A stretch of DNA of 7,389 nucleotides from Planctomycetaceae bacterium (GTDB taxonomy: Bacteria; Planctomycetota; Phycisphaerae; Phycisphaerales; SM1A02). Where the stretch lies: contig JAIYBS010000174.1 of NCBI GenBank assembly GCA_027488415.1, forward strand, positions 1 through 7,389, in the 5' to 3' direction. Position numbers and translations under genes: made by a program. The notes beneath the pieces are model-generated. The model was not told the origin of the DNA. It ran no database searches and saw only the letters and a program-made list of their open reading frames with translations. Below are positions 1 to 5,783 of the stretch, in pieces (the stretch's first letter is position 1; each line of letters opens with the position of its first letter).

Positions 1-579
1 GAGTCCGAGCTGCCGATGTTCCGGCCCGGGATCAACTGGTTCGTGCTGCGCGTGGCCTCCCACACGGAGGACTCGGTCCGCGGCACGCTGCTCCGCAAGG
101 TGCAGATCGAGGGCCTCGAGCAGGCCGTCGGCCGCATCATGGTGCCGACCGAGAAGACCAAGACCCTCAAGGCCGGCAAGCAGAAGATCACCGAGACGAA
201 GCTCTACCCGGGCTACGTGTTCGTCGAGATGCGCCTCGAGTCCGACGGCCGCATCCCGCAGGACGTGTTCTTCCTGATCAAGGAGACCACCGGCGTCGGC
301 GACTTCGTCGGCACCGCCGGCCGCCCCACCCCGATGGGCCCGGCCGAGGTCGAGAAGATGCTCTTCGACAGCCGCCCCGCGGAGCAGATGCCCCAGGTCA
401 AGATGGACTTCGCCGCCGGCGACGCCGTCACGATCAAGGAGGGCCCGTTCCAGAACTACGAGGGCACGGTCGACAGCACGATCCCCGACAAGGGAATCGT
501 CCGCGTGCTCGTCACCATCTTCGGGCGCCAGGTGCCCGTCGACGTCGAGTACTGGCAGGTCGCGAAGGCCGGCAGCTGA
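1..579 (+). CDS. nusG: Transcription termination/antitermination protein NusG (5' end outside window)
   Basis: NusG binds RNA polymerase, suppresses pausing and links the polymerase to Rho or the ribosome. Numbering from the Met at 16, residues 8-118 form the NGN domain: it opens with WFVLRVAS (8-15) and contains KLYPGYVFVEM (62-72). Residues about 132-166 form the KOW domain, with GDAVTIKEGPFQNYEG (135-150), and the end has the classic IFGRQVPVDVEYWQV (168-182). Length (187 aa from that Met) fits NusG. The frame is open back to base 1, and there is no Shine-Dalgarno before the ATG at 16, so I infer that the true start lies upstream and the gene is 5'-truncated here; ATG 16 remains possible. 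The next gene is an unrelated lipoprotein rather than rplK, the usual bacterial neighbour. The conserved NGN and KOW motifs suggest the housekeeping NusG rather than a RfaH-like specialist. Confidence 0.93.
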   Translation, partial: ESELPMFRPGINWFVLRVASHTEDSVRGTLLRKVQIEGLEQAVGRIMVPTEKTKTLKAGKQKITETKLYPGYVFVEMRLESDGRIPQDVFFLIKETTGVGDFVGTAGRPTPMGPAEVEKMLFDSRPAEQMPQVKMDFAAGDAVTIKEGPFQNYEGTVDSTIPDKGIVRVLVTIFGRQVPVDVEYWQVAKAGS

Positions 580-584
580 GCCCG

Positions 585-603
585 CGACCGCCGCGCGCGG
601 TCG
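585..603 (+). terminator. GC-rich hairpin after nusG, possible terminator
   Basis: A perfect 7-bp stem (585-591 with 597-603) closes a 5-nt loop six bases after the nusG stop. No T-tract follows, so it is not a textbook intrinsic terminator. It could end transcription with Rho help, protect the nusG mRNA 3' end, or be chance in GC-rich DNA. Confidence 0.35.
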
Positions 604-667
604 GTGTCCCTCGTCGTGGTGCGACGTTCGCGGAAGGCGCTTCGGGCGGCCGCAGGGGTCGCGCGGA

Positions 668-673
668 TAGACT
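668..673 (+). promoter_or_regulatory. Candidate -10 box (TAGACT) for the lipoprotein-mqnP-CHAD operon
   Basis: TAGACT matches the TAnnnT form of a -10 element and is one of few AT-containing hexamers in this GC-rich spacer. It ends 7 nt before the ATG at 681, a distance expected if transcription starts at or next to the start codon, giving a leaderless mRNA. No Shine-Dalgarno precedes the ATG, which agrees. No convincing -35 is visible; TTCGGG at 641-646 is too far away for normal spacing. Confidence 0.35.
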
Positions 674-680
674 CCGGCTC

Positions 681-1328
681 ATGTCCCCTGCCTCCATGGA
701 TCGGATCGGGTCGGCCCGCCTCGCCTCGCTTGCGCTCGTCGCCGCGGCATCGATGTCCGTCGTCGGATGCTCCGCGCCGCGCACCTGGCCCTCGGCCGGC
801 GGCGCATCGGTCATCTCCGCGGACACGCCGCCCCTGCCGCAGGTCGTGATCGCGTCGATCAAGTACGCGCACGAGCAGATCGCCAAGGACAGCCCGCTCG
901 TCTACAACCTCCCGTCGGACATGAACGTGCCGGCGTTCTCGACCTACGAGCGCGGACTCGCGCCCGGCAAGCCGATGTGCCCGGGCGACACCAACGTGTG
1001 GACCGTGCGCCAGGCGCGCATCGACGGCAGCAAGGCGCAGGTCGACATCGAGTACCCCTCGCGCGACGGCTTCTACCAGACGGTGACCGTGCACCTGCAG
1101 GGCGCGACCGGCGGGTTCGACTACCGGCCCGCGTACCTGCAGTACTGGAAGGTGCCGGTGAAGGACCCGGTGTGCCAGCAGCCGCTCGCGGTGGTCGAGC
1201 GCACGTGCGGTGCCGATGCGGCCGCCGCGCTCCGCAAGCAGCGCGAGGCGATGGCGCCTGCCGGCGACGCCGCCGCGAAGCCTGCCGCCGCCGCGCCGAT
1301 GGCGGGCGGCGAGGAGCCGACGAAGTGA
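681..1328 (+). CDS. Predicted lipoprotein of unknown function
   Basis: The 215-aa product has a basic N-terminus (R8, R13), a hydrophobic stretch (about 14-28) and a lipobox VVGC with Cys30, so it is probably a lipid-anchored envelope protein. The mature part (31-215) has Cys at 100, 165 and 176, an aromatic-rich central region (YNLPSDMNVPAFSTYERG at 75-92; VDIEYPSRDGFYQTVTV at 121-137; FDYRPAYLQYWKVPV at 146-160) and an Ala/Pro/Lys-rich disordered tail from about 192. I do not recognise the family. ATG 681 was chosen because a possible -10 box lies 7 nt upstream; ATG 696 (Met6) would also leave a working signal peptide. It is the first gene of an operon with a prenyltransferase and a CHAD protein: its TGA overlaps the next gene's GTG. 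A role linked to membrane quinone synthesis is conceivable only from context. Confidence 0.8.
   Translation: MSPASMDRIGSARLASLALVAAASMSVVGCSAPRTWPSAGGASVISADTPPLPQVVIASIKYAHEQIAKDSPLVYNLPSDMNVPAFSTYERGLAPGKPMCPGDTNVWTVRQARIDGSKAQVDIEYPSRDGFYQTVTVHLQGATGGFDYRPAYLQYWKVPVKDPVCQQPLAVVERTCGADAAAALRKQREAMAPAGDAAAKPAAAAPMAGGEEPTK
1311..1316 (+). promoter_or_regulatory. Ribosome binding site deciding the GTG start of the prenyltransferase gene
   Basis: GAGGAG lies 8 nt before GTG 1325, inside the end of the lipoprotein gene. It supports this GTG over the far-upstream Met codons in the same frame, which would add about 190 residues of Arg/Ala-rich nonsense, and over internal starts that would cut into the first membrane helix. 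Confidence 0.7.
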
Positions 1329-2239
1329 CCGCAGCCGGTCTCGCCGCCGCGCGCGAGATCGCGAAGGACATCAAGCTCTCGCACTCGGTGTTCGCGCTGC
1401 CGTTCGCGCTGCTCGGTGCGTTCCTCGCGCTGCCCGACGGACCGGTGGACTGGCGCGCGCTCGCGGTGCCCGCGGCGCTGGTGGTCGCGTGCATGGTGAC
1501 CGCGCGCACCGCGGCGATGGTCGCGAACCGCCTGCTCGACCACGAGTTCGATGCGCGCAACCCGCGCACCGCGGGGCGCGCGATCCCCGCCGGCCGGATC
1601 ACGGTCGGGCAGGCGAGGGCGGCGCTTGCGGGATCCTCGCTGGCGTTCGTGGGCTGCTGCTCGCTCTTCTGGGCGCTGTGCGCCAACCCGTGGCCGCTCG
1701 CGCTCTCGGTGCCCGTGCTCGCGTGGATCTGCTCGTACGGGCTGTTCAAGCGCTTCACCGCGCTCTGCCACGTGTGGCTCGGCGCGAGCCTCGCGATCAG
1801 CCCGGTCGCCGCGGCCCTGGCCGTTCGGCCGGAGGCGGCCATGGCCGCGCCGCCGTGGATGCTCGCGGGCGCGGTGCTGCTCTGGGTCGCGGGATTCGAC
1901 GTGCTGTACGCGATGCAGGACACCGAGGTCGACGTGCGCGAGGGACTGCACAGCATGCCGTCGCGGATGGGCGTGCGCCGCGCGGCGTGGGCCTCCCGCG
2001 CGATGCACGTGGGCGCGATCGCGATGCTTGTCCTGTTCCTGCGGACCGAGCCCGCGGTCGATACGCCCATCTTCGCTGCTGCCGTCGCGCTCGCGGCGGC
2101 CGTGATCGCCATGGAGCACGTGCTGCTCGCGACGGGCGGGGCGGCCGGGTTCGCGAAGCACTTCACCACCCTGAACGGGATCGTCTCGCTCGCGATCGGC
2201 GCGGCGGGCATCTTCTCCATCGTGCGCGCCCATGGCTGA
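1325..2239 (+). CDS. mqnP: UbiA-family prenyltransferase, MqnP type (futalosine menaquinone pathway)
   Basis: This is an integral membrane aromatic prenyltransferase. The MqnP branch joins a polyprenyl diphosphate to 1,4-dihydroxy-6-naphthoate in the futalosine route to menaquinone. The 304-aa product is normal family length. The first Asp-rich motif is N68-x3-D72-x3-D76 within ANRLLDHEFDARNPRTAGR (67-85), and the second is GFDVLYAMQDTEVDVREGLHS (190-210; D192, Y195, D199, D203, split as GFDVLYAMQDTEVD then VREGLHS). These bind Mg-diphosphate. About eight or nine hydrophobic helices are spread over residues 22-300. The RTAAM...DARNPRTAGR and DxEVDxxEGLHSxPxRxG wording is what I know from the MqnP/ubiA_other subfamily rather than from E. 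coli UbiA or MenA. It starts with GTG overlapping the lipoprotein TGA by 4 nt, and its own stop overlaps the CHAD gene by 8 nt, so the three genes are translationally coupled. No other mqn gene is in the window. The alternative is a 4-hydroxybenzoate prenyltransferase. Confidence 0.85.
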   Translation: MTAAGLAAAREIAKDIKLSHSVFALPFALLGAFLALPDGPVDWRALAVPAALVVACMVTARTAAMVANRLLDHEFDARNPRTAGRAIPAGRITVGQARAALAGSSLAFVGCCSLFWALCANPWPLALSVPVLAWICSYGLFKRFTALCHVWLGASLAISPVAAALAVRPEAAMAAPPWMLAGAVLLWVAGFDVLYAMQDTEVDVREGLHSMPSRMGVRRAAWASRAMHVGAIAMLVLFLRTEPAVDTPIFAAAVALAAAVIAMEHVLLATGGAAGFAKHFTTLNGIVSLAIGAAGIFSIVRAHG

Positions 2240-3161
2240 GCGCCCGCACCGCGTGCGGGAGCCGGCGCGGGTGCGCCCGGCGGCGGAGCTCGGGGAATCC
2301 CTGCGCGACGCGCTGCTCGCGGAGATCGGCTCGGCGCTGCGCGAGTGCGAGGACCTCACGAGCTGGGAGCAGCCGGTCCGGCGGCGTGCCGTGCACGAGC
2401 TCCGGCGCGCGCTGAAGCGCTTCCGCGCGGGCGCGAGCCTGTGCAAGGGCGCCGTGGACGCGGTCGAGGTGCGCGCGGTGCAGGAGGAGGTACGCGCCAC
2501 CGCGGAGCGCCTGTCGGCGACGCGCGACCGCGACGTGCTGATCGAGACGATCACCGACGTGTGCTCGGTGTTCCCGCTGACGTCGAGGCGGCAGGTGGGC
2601 GCGATCGCCGTCGCGATCCTGGCGCCCGAGAAGGCAACCACCGCGAGCGCCGACTGGGAGCAGGCAGCGCTCGCGATCCGCACGCAGCTGGAGGCGATGC
2701 GGCAGCGGATGCACGCGGCGGACCTTCGCGCGGTCGGGCCGGACTCGATCGCGGCGAGCCTCTCGAGGCGCTGGCGGCGCGCGCGGCGCGCGTCGGCGGT
2801 GCCGTGGAACGCCGGGCACCTGGATTCGCTGCACGAGGTGAGGAAGGAATGCCAGCGGCTCGCGCTGCAGCTGCAGCTCATCTCGCGGCTCGGCCCGCGG
2901 CGCAGGCTCGAGCGGCTCGTGGAGCGGCTTGCGGCGGTGGTGTCGCGCATCGGCGAGGACCGGGACCTCGGACTGCTCGAGGCGCTGCTCGTGGAGCGGC
3001 GCAGCGAGTTCCCCGACCCGCGGCAGGTGGACGAGATGCTGCGCGAGGTGCGCGGGCGGCGGGTTCGGCTGCTCCGATCGGCACGAAGGCGCGCGGCGCG
3101 CGTCCTCGGCGCGAAGGCCGGCGAGATCCGTCGGCTGGTCGCGACCGGGCGCGGAAAGTGA
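2232..3161 (+). CDS. CHAD-domain protein
   Basis: CHAD domains are alpha-helical, histidine- and basic-rich folds that bind inorganic polyphosphate. The 309-aa product is almost entirely one CHAD domain with its internal two-fold repeat. The first half has VHELRRALKRFRA (54-66; H55, R58, K62, R65) and SATRDRDVLIE (95-105, split by helix boundaries); the second half has LHEVRKECQRLALQLQLI (200-217; H201, R204, K205) and IGEDRDLGLLEALL (240-253). No signal peptide, membrane segment or catalytic (CYTH/triphosphatase) domain is present, so it is a stand-alone, probably cytoplasmic or polyphosphate-granule-associated protein. The C-terminus (275-309) is strongly basic. ATG 2232 overlaps the mqnP stop by 8 nt (ATGGCTGA) and has no clear ribosome binding site, consistent with termination-reinitiation. 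An intrinsic terminator begins directly after its stop codon. Family assignment is firm; the physiological role here is unknown. Confidence 0.88.
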   Translation: MAERPHRVREPARVRPAAELGESLRDALLAEIGSALRECEDLTSWEQPVRRRAVHELRRALKRFRAGASLCKGAVDAVEVRAVQEEVRATAERLSATRDRDVLIETITDVCSVFPLTSRRQVGAIAVAILAPEKATTASADWEQAALAIRTQLEAMRQRMHAADLRAVGPDSIAASLSRRWRRARRASAVPWNAGHLDSLHEVRKECQRLALQLQLISRLGPRRRLERLVERLAAVVSRIGEDRDLGLLEALLVERRSEFPDPRQVDEMLREVRGRRVRLLRSARRRAARVLGAKAGEIRRLVATGRGK

Positions 3162-3199
3162 GGGAAAACATGCCGGGGGGCCCCCGGCATCATTTTCCC
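3162..3199 (+). terminator. Strong intrinsic terminator ending the lipoprotein-mqnP-CHAD operon
   Basis: Starting at the first base after the CHAD stop codon, an outer arm GGGAAAA (3162-3168) pairs with TTTTCCC (3193-3199), and an inner arm ATGCCGG... (from 3170) pairs with ...CCGGCAT (to 3190) around a run of six G and five C. The innermost G/C pairs must open to make the loop. The GC-rich stem flanked by an A-tract and a T-tract is typical of an intrinsic, possibly bidirectional, terminator. It ends only 17 nt before the proS start. Confidence 0.8.
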
Positions 3200-3200
3200 C

Positions 3201-3206
3201 TACCCT
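3201..3206 (+). promoter_or_regulatory. Candidate -10 box (TACCCT) for proS
   Basis: TACCCT fits TAnnnT and lies 10 nt before the proS ATG, in the 17-nt gap after the terminator. If it is the -10 element, the proS transcript would be leaderless or nearly so, matching the absence of a Shine-Dalgarno. A matching -35 would fall in the terminator stem, where none is recognisable. It mirrors the TAGACT arrangement before the lipoprotein gene. Confidence 0.35.
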
Positions 3207-3216
3207 TCGCGTCCCC

Positions 3217-4758
3217 ATGAGCGGCAACCAGAAGCAGCAGACGGCCATCACGCCCACCCGTGAGGAGAACTACGCCGAGTGGTACCAGCAGGTGGTCCGC
3301 GCCGGCGATCTCGCGGAGAACAGCCCGGTCCGCGGGTGCATGGTGATCAAGCCGTGGGGCTACGCCCTCTGGGAGAACGTGCAGCGGGTGCTCGACGGCA
3401 TGTTCAAGGCCACCGGGCACCGCAACGCCTACTTTCCGCTCTTCATCCCGCTCAGCTTCCTCGAGAAGGAGGCCGCGCACGTCGACGGCTTCGCGAAGGA
3501 GTGCGCGGTCGTCACGCACCACCGCCTGAAGGCCGGCCCGGACGGCAAGCTGATCCCGGATGGCGAGCTCGACGAGCCGCTCATCGTCCGTCCGACCAGC
3601 GAGACCATCATCGGCGCCACGTTCGCCAAGTGGGTGCAGAGCTACCGCGACCTGCCGCTCCTCATCAACCAGTGGGCGAACGTCGTGCGCTGGGAGATGC
3701 GCACGCGCCTCTTCCTCCGCACCGCCGAGTTCCTCTGGCAGGAGGGCCACACCGCCCACGCCACGCAGGAGGAGGCGGTCGACGAGACGATGAAGATGCT
3801 CCGCGTCTACGCCGACTTCGCCGAGAACTGGATGGCGATGCCCGTCATCCAGGGCCGCAAGACCGACAGCGAGCGCTTCCCGGGCGCGGTGGACACCTAC
3901 TGCATCGAGGCGATGATGCAGGACCGCAAGGCCCTGCAGGCCGGCACGAGCCACTTCCTCGGGCAGAACTTCGCGAAGGCGAGCGAGATCCAGTTCCTCG
4001 ACGCGGACGGCCAGCAGAAGTTCGCGTGGACCACGAGCTGGGGCGTCAGCACGCGCCTGATCGGCGCGATGATCATGACGCACTCCGACGACGACGGGCT
4101 CATGGTCCCGCCGCGCCTCGCCCCGACGCACGTGGTGATCCTCCCGGTCATGCACAAGCCCGAGACCGCCCAGCAGGTGCTCGACTACTGCCGCAAGCTC
4201 GCCGAGGACCTGCGCGCGCAGCACTTCGCCGGCCGCGCGATCGAGGTCGAGGTCGACGCGCGCGACCTGCGCGGCGGCGACAAGATGTGGCAGTGGGTCA
4301 AGAAGGGCGTGCCGCTGCGCATCGAGGTCGGCCCGCGCGACATCGAGCAGGGCGCCGTGTTCATGGCCCGCCGCGACCGCGGCGCGAAGGACAAGCAGGC
4401 GATGCCGCGCGACCAGTTCGTGCAGGGCTGCGCGGCGCTCCTCCAGGAGATCCAGGACGGCATGTTCGCGCGCGCCGCCGCGTTCCGCGAGCAGCACACC
4501 CGCCGCATCGACACCAAGGCCGAGTTCGAGGCCTTCTTCACGCCGAAGCGCGCGGGCGACGAGAACCAGCCCGCCGAGATCCACGGCGGCTTCGCGCTCG
4601 CGCACTTCTGCGGCGATGCCGCGGTCGAGGCGGAGGTGAAGGACCGACTCGGCGTCACGATCCGCTGCATCCCGCTCGATGCCCCCGAGGAGCAGGGCAC
4701 CTGCGTGATCACCGGGCGGCCGAGCAGCCGGCGCGTGGTGTGGGGCAAGTCGTACTGA
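3217..4758 (+). CDS. proS: Prolyl-tRNA synthetase, type 3 (archaeal/eukaryote-like)
   Basis: This class II synthetase charges tRNA-Pro with proline. The 513-aa length and lack of the ~180-residue editing insertion typical of E. coli-type ProRS mark it as type 3. Visible landmarks are ENYAEWYQQVV (17-27), ENSPVRGCMVIKPWGYALWE (34-53), motif 1 region around FPLFIPLSFLEKE (73-85), RPTSET (125-130) for proline binding, motif 2 FLRTAEFLWQEGHTAH (166-181), motif 3 GLMVPPRLAPTHVVI (294-308), an anticodon-binding domain (about 304-410), and the C-terminal domain ending in the conserved Tyr (KSY, 511-513). In the zinc-type C-terminal domain only half of the four Cys ligands remain: C465 is kept but its partner is V470, and C496 is kept but its partner is T499, so zinc binding is probably lost. 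ATG 3217 fits the family N-terminus; the frame is open further upstream but that part lies across the terminator and CHAD gene. It is probably monocistronic. Confidence 0.96.
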   Translation: MSGNQKQQTAITPTREENYAEWYQQVVRAGDLAENSPVRGCMVIKPWGYALWENVQRVLDGMFKATGHRNAYFPLFIPLSFLEKEAAHVDGFAKECAVVTHHRLKAGPDGKLIPDGELDEPLIVRPTSETIIGATFAKWVQSYRDLPLLINQWANVVRWEMRTRLFLRTAEFLWQEGHTAHATQEEAVDETMKMLRVYADFAENWMAMPVIQGRKTDSERFPGAVDTYCIEAMMQDRKALQAGTSHFLGQNFAKASEIQFLDADGQQKFAWTTSWGVSTRLIGAMIMTHSDDDGLMVPPRLAPTHVVILPVMHKPETAQQVLDYCRKLAEDLRAQHFAGRAIEVEVDARDLRGGDKMWQWVKKGVPLRIEVGPRDIEQGAVFMARRDRGAKDKQAMPRDQFVQGCAALLQEIQDGMFARAAAFREQHTRRIDTKAEFEAFFTPKRAGDENQPAEIHGGFALAHFCGDAAVEAEVKDRLGVTIRCIPLDAPEEQGTCVITGRPSSRRVVWGKSY

Positions 4759-4769
4759 CGGCGCGCGAG

Positions 4770-4786
4770 CCGGGTTTCCGACCCGG
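4770..4786 (+). terminator. Hairpin downstream of proS, possible terminator
   Basis: A perfect 6-bp stem CCGGGT/ACCCGG with a TTCCG loop lies 11 nt after the proS stop. No T-tract follows. A second small stem, GGCC 4801-4804 with 4811-4814, comes next. Position suggests a transcript end for proS, but sequence alone does not make it a standard intrinsic terminator. The rest of the 4759-4949 spacer shows only a weak promoter-like pair (TTGTCC at 4853 and AAGAAT at 4876, 17-nt spacing). Confidence 0.35.
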
Positions 4787-4934
4787 ACGGTCTGATAAGG
4801 GGCCGTTTCTGGCCTGTAACCCCTGATCTTCGCGAATCCCCGCGCACGGGAATTGTCCGCGTGAGCCGATGAGGGAAGAATGGTTCGTCGCGATCGCCCC
4901 CCGGCGCTCGCGGCCCATTCGGTTCTTGTCCACG

Positions 4935-4942
4935 AGAGAGGA
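4935..4942 (+). promoter_or_regulatory. Ribosome binding site fixing the start of the PEP-CTERM-like gene
   Basis: AGAGAGGA lies 7 nt before ATG 4950, the only purine-rich site in the right place. It favours ATG 4950, which puts a signal peptide at the exact N-terminus, over the in-frame ATG 4869, which lacks such a site. Confidence 0.7.
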
Positions 4943-4949
4943 AAAGGTC

Positions 4950-5783
4950 ATGCGCGTCATTGCGTCATCCGTCGCTGCGTTCGTCGCGGTCGCATCCGCC
5001 CAGGCCGGGCTCGTCAATCCGCTGATTCCCGCGTGGGCCGGCTCGGCCAACACGCAGTCCGCGCAGTGGGAATCGTTCACGCAGGCCTCGGGTGGGCCGA
5101 ACCTTCCCGACTCCGCCGGCAGCTCCCCGTTCAGCCTGTTCAACTTCGCGCCGGGCGCGTTCGTCACGGGCAGCGGCAACCTCTACAGCATCAACACCGC
5201 GCTCTCGATCATGATCATGGGCGGCACCGCGGGCAACGCGGCGACTCCCACGCAGGTGGTGATGAACGTCTCGACGGCCGGATCGCTCCTCAATTCCGCT
5301 GGCGCGCGACTCTGGCTCTTCGACAACCTCGGCAACAGCGTGTCGGTCGCGCCCGCCTCGGTCGAGGTCCGTGCCGATGCGCCGGTGCCGCCGCAGGGCT
5401 CGGCGCAGACGCTCGCGCTGACCTGGGACCTGTCCGGTGTCTCGCTCGTCGCCTCCGGCTTCCGGATCGAGATGCAGGCCTCCGCGCCGAGCATGGCGCT
5501 CGACGCGGTGCGGCTTGACCTCAACTACAACGCGATTCCGGCTCCCGGCGCGCTCGCGCTCCTGGTGGTGGCCGGATTCACCGCCGGCCGGCGCCGTCGC
5601 TGCCCGCACCTCCGCCTGATTCGCGGAAACCTACCTGCCACGCCTCCGCCCGCTCGCCTCCGTGCAGCGGGCGGTTCCTTTTGGGAACCTGTGCGCTGCC
5701 GCTCGGATCCAACCGCCACGAGGACCTCGCCATGCTCTTCCGACAGATCGACGACCCGAAGCTCGCCCAGTACGCCTACCTGA
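4950..5783 (+). CDS. Secreted PEP-CTERM-like sorting-signal protein, probably frameshifted near its 3' end
   Basis: Residues 1-20 (MRVIASSVAAFVAVASAQAG) are a Sec signal peptide with likely cleavage after AQA. The mature part is Ser/Ala/Asn-rich with few Lys or Cys and alternating hydrophobic stretches, typical of an exported beta-rich protein. Residues 196-217 form a PEP-CTERM-like signal: IPAPG, a short hydrophobic helix (LALLVVAGFTAG) and RRRR. Such proteins are usually anchored and processed at the cell surface by an exosortase-type enzyme. The signal normally ends the protein, but here the frame continues for 60 residues of unrelated, Arg/Pro/Ser-rich sequence, crossing a terminator (5646-5682) and overlapping the first 52 bases of the next gene. 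Skipping one base at 5601 would give RRRR-ARTSA and a stop at 5617-5619, a normal ending. I infer a sequencing error or recent frameshift; 5619 is then the natural end. The substrate or binding role is unknown. Confidence 0.75.
   Translation: MRVIASSVAAFVAVASAQAGLVNPLIPAWAGSANTQSAQWESFTQASGGPNLPDSAGSSPFSLFNFAPGAFVTGSGNLYSINTALSIMIMGGTAGNAATPTQVVMNVSTAGSLLNSAGARLWLFDNLGNSVSVAPASVEVRADAPVPPQGSAQTLALTWDLSGVSLVASGFRIEMQASAPSMALDAVRLDLNYNAIPAPGALALLVVAGFTAGRRRRCPHLRLIRGNLPATPPPARLRAAGGSFWEPVRCRSDPTATRTSPCSSDRSTTRSSPSTPT
5646..5682 (+). terminator. Intrinsic terminator after the PEP-CTERM-like gene
   Basis: A perfect 9-bp stem CCGCCCGCT (5646-5654) with AGCGGGCGG (5666-5674), an 11-nt loop, then TTCCTTTT (5675-5682). 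This fits an intrinsic terminator. It lies 27 nt after the stop at 5619 that the +1 frame would give, but inside the reading frame as written, which supports the earlier stop. A second hairpin, GGTTCC (5673-5678) with GGAACC (5684-5689), shares two bases with this stem. Confidence 0.7.
5720..5724 (+). promoter_or_regulatory. Ribosome binding site of the MBL-rhodanese gene
   Basis: GAGGA lies 7 nt before ATG 5732. It sets the start there and not at the in-frame ATG 5681, which sits in the T-tract of the preceding terminator and would add 17 residues without family resemblance. Confidence 0.7.

Noticed and set aside
767..1324. Upstream extension of the mqnP frame to an ATG at 767
   Set aside because: The added residues are Arg/Ala-rich, overlap the lipoprotein gene completely and resemble no UbiA protein; GTG 1325 has a good ribosome binding site.
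1121..3193. Long minus-strand open frame (690 codons) opposite the mqnP-CHAD region
   Set aside because: It is an Arg/Ala/Ser-rich shadow caused by GC-rich third positions, while the + strand has clear family motifs throughout. The same holds for the minus frames at 3190-4605 and 5525-7264.
2929..3216. Upstream extension of the proS frame to 2929
   Set aside because: It would run across the CHAD gene and the terminator, and the added sequence is low-complexity Arg/Ala. ATG 3217 gives the normal ProRS N-terminus.
4838..4854. Imperfect inverted repeat AATCCCCG / CGGGAATT in the proS-PEP-CTERM spacer
   Set aside because: It has a mismatch and a very short stem, with no T-tract and no sign of an operator consensus.
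4853..4881. Possible sigma-70-like promoter (TTGTCC, 17 nt, AAGAAT) before the PEP-CTERM-like gene
   Set aside because: Both hexamers match poorly, and such pairs occur by chance; noted only as the best candidate in the spacer.
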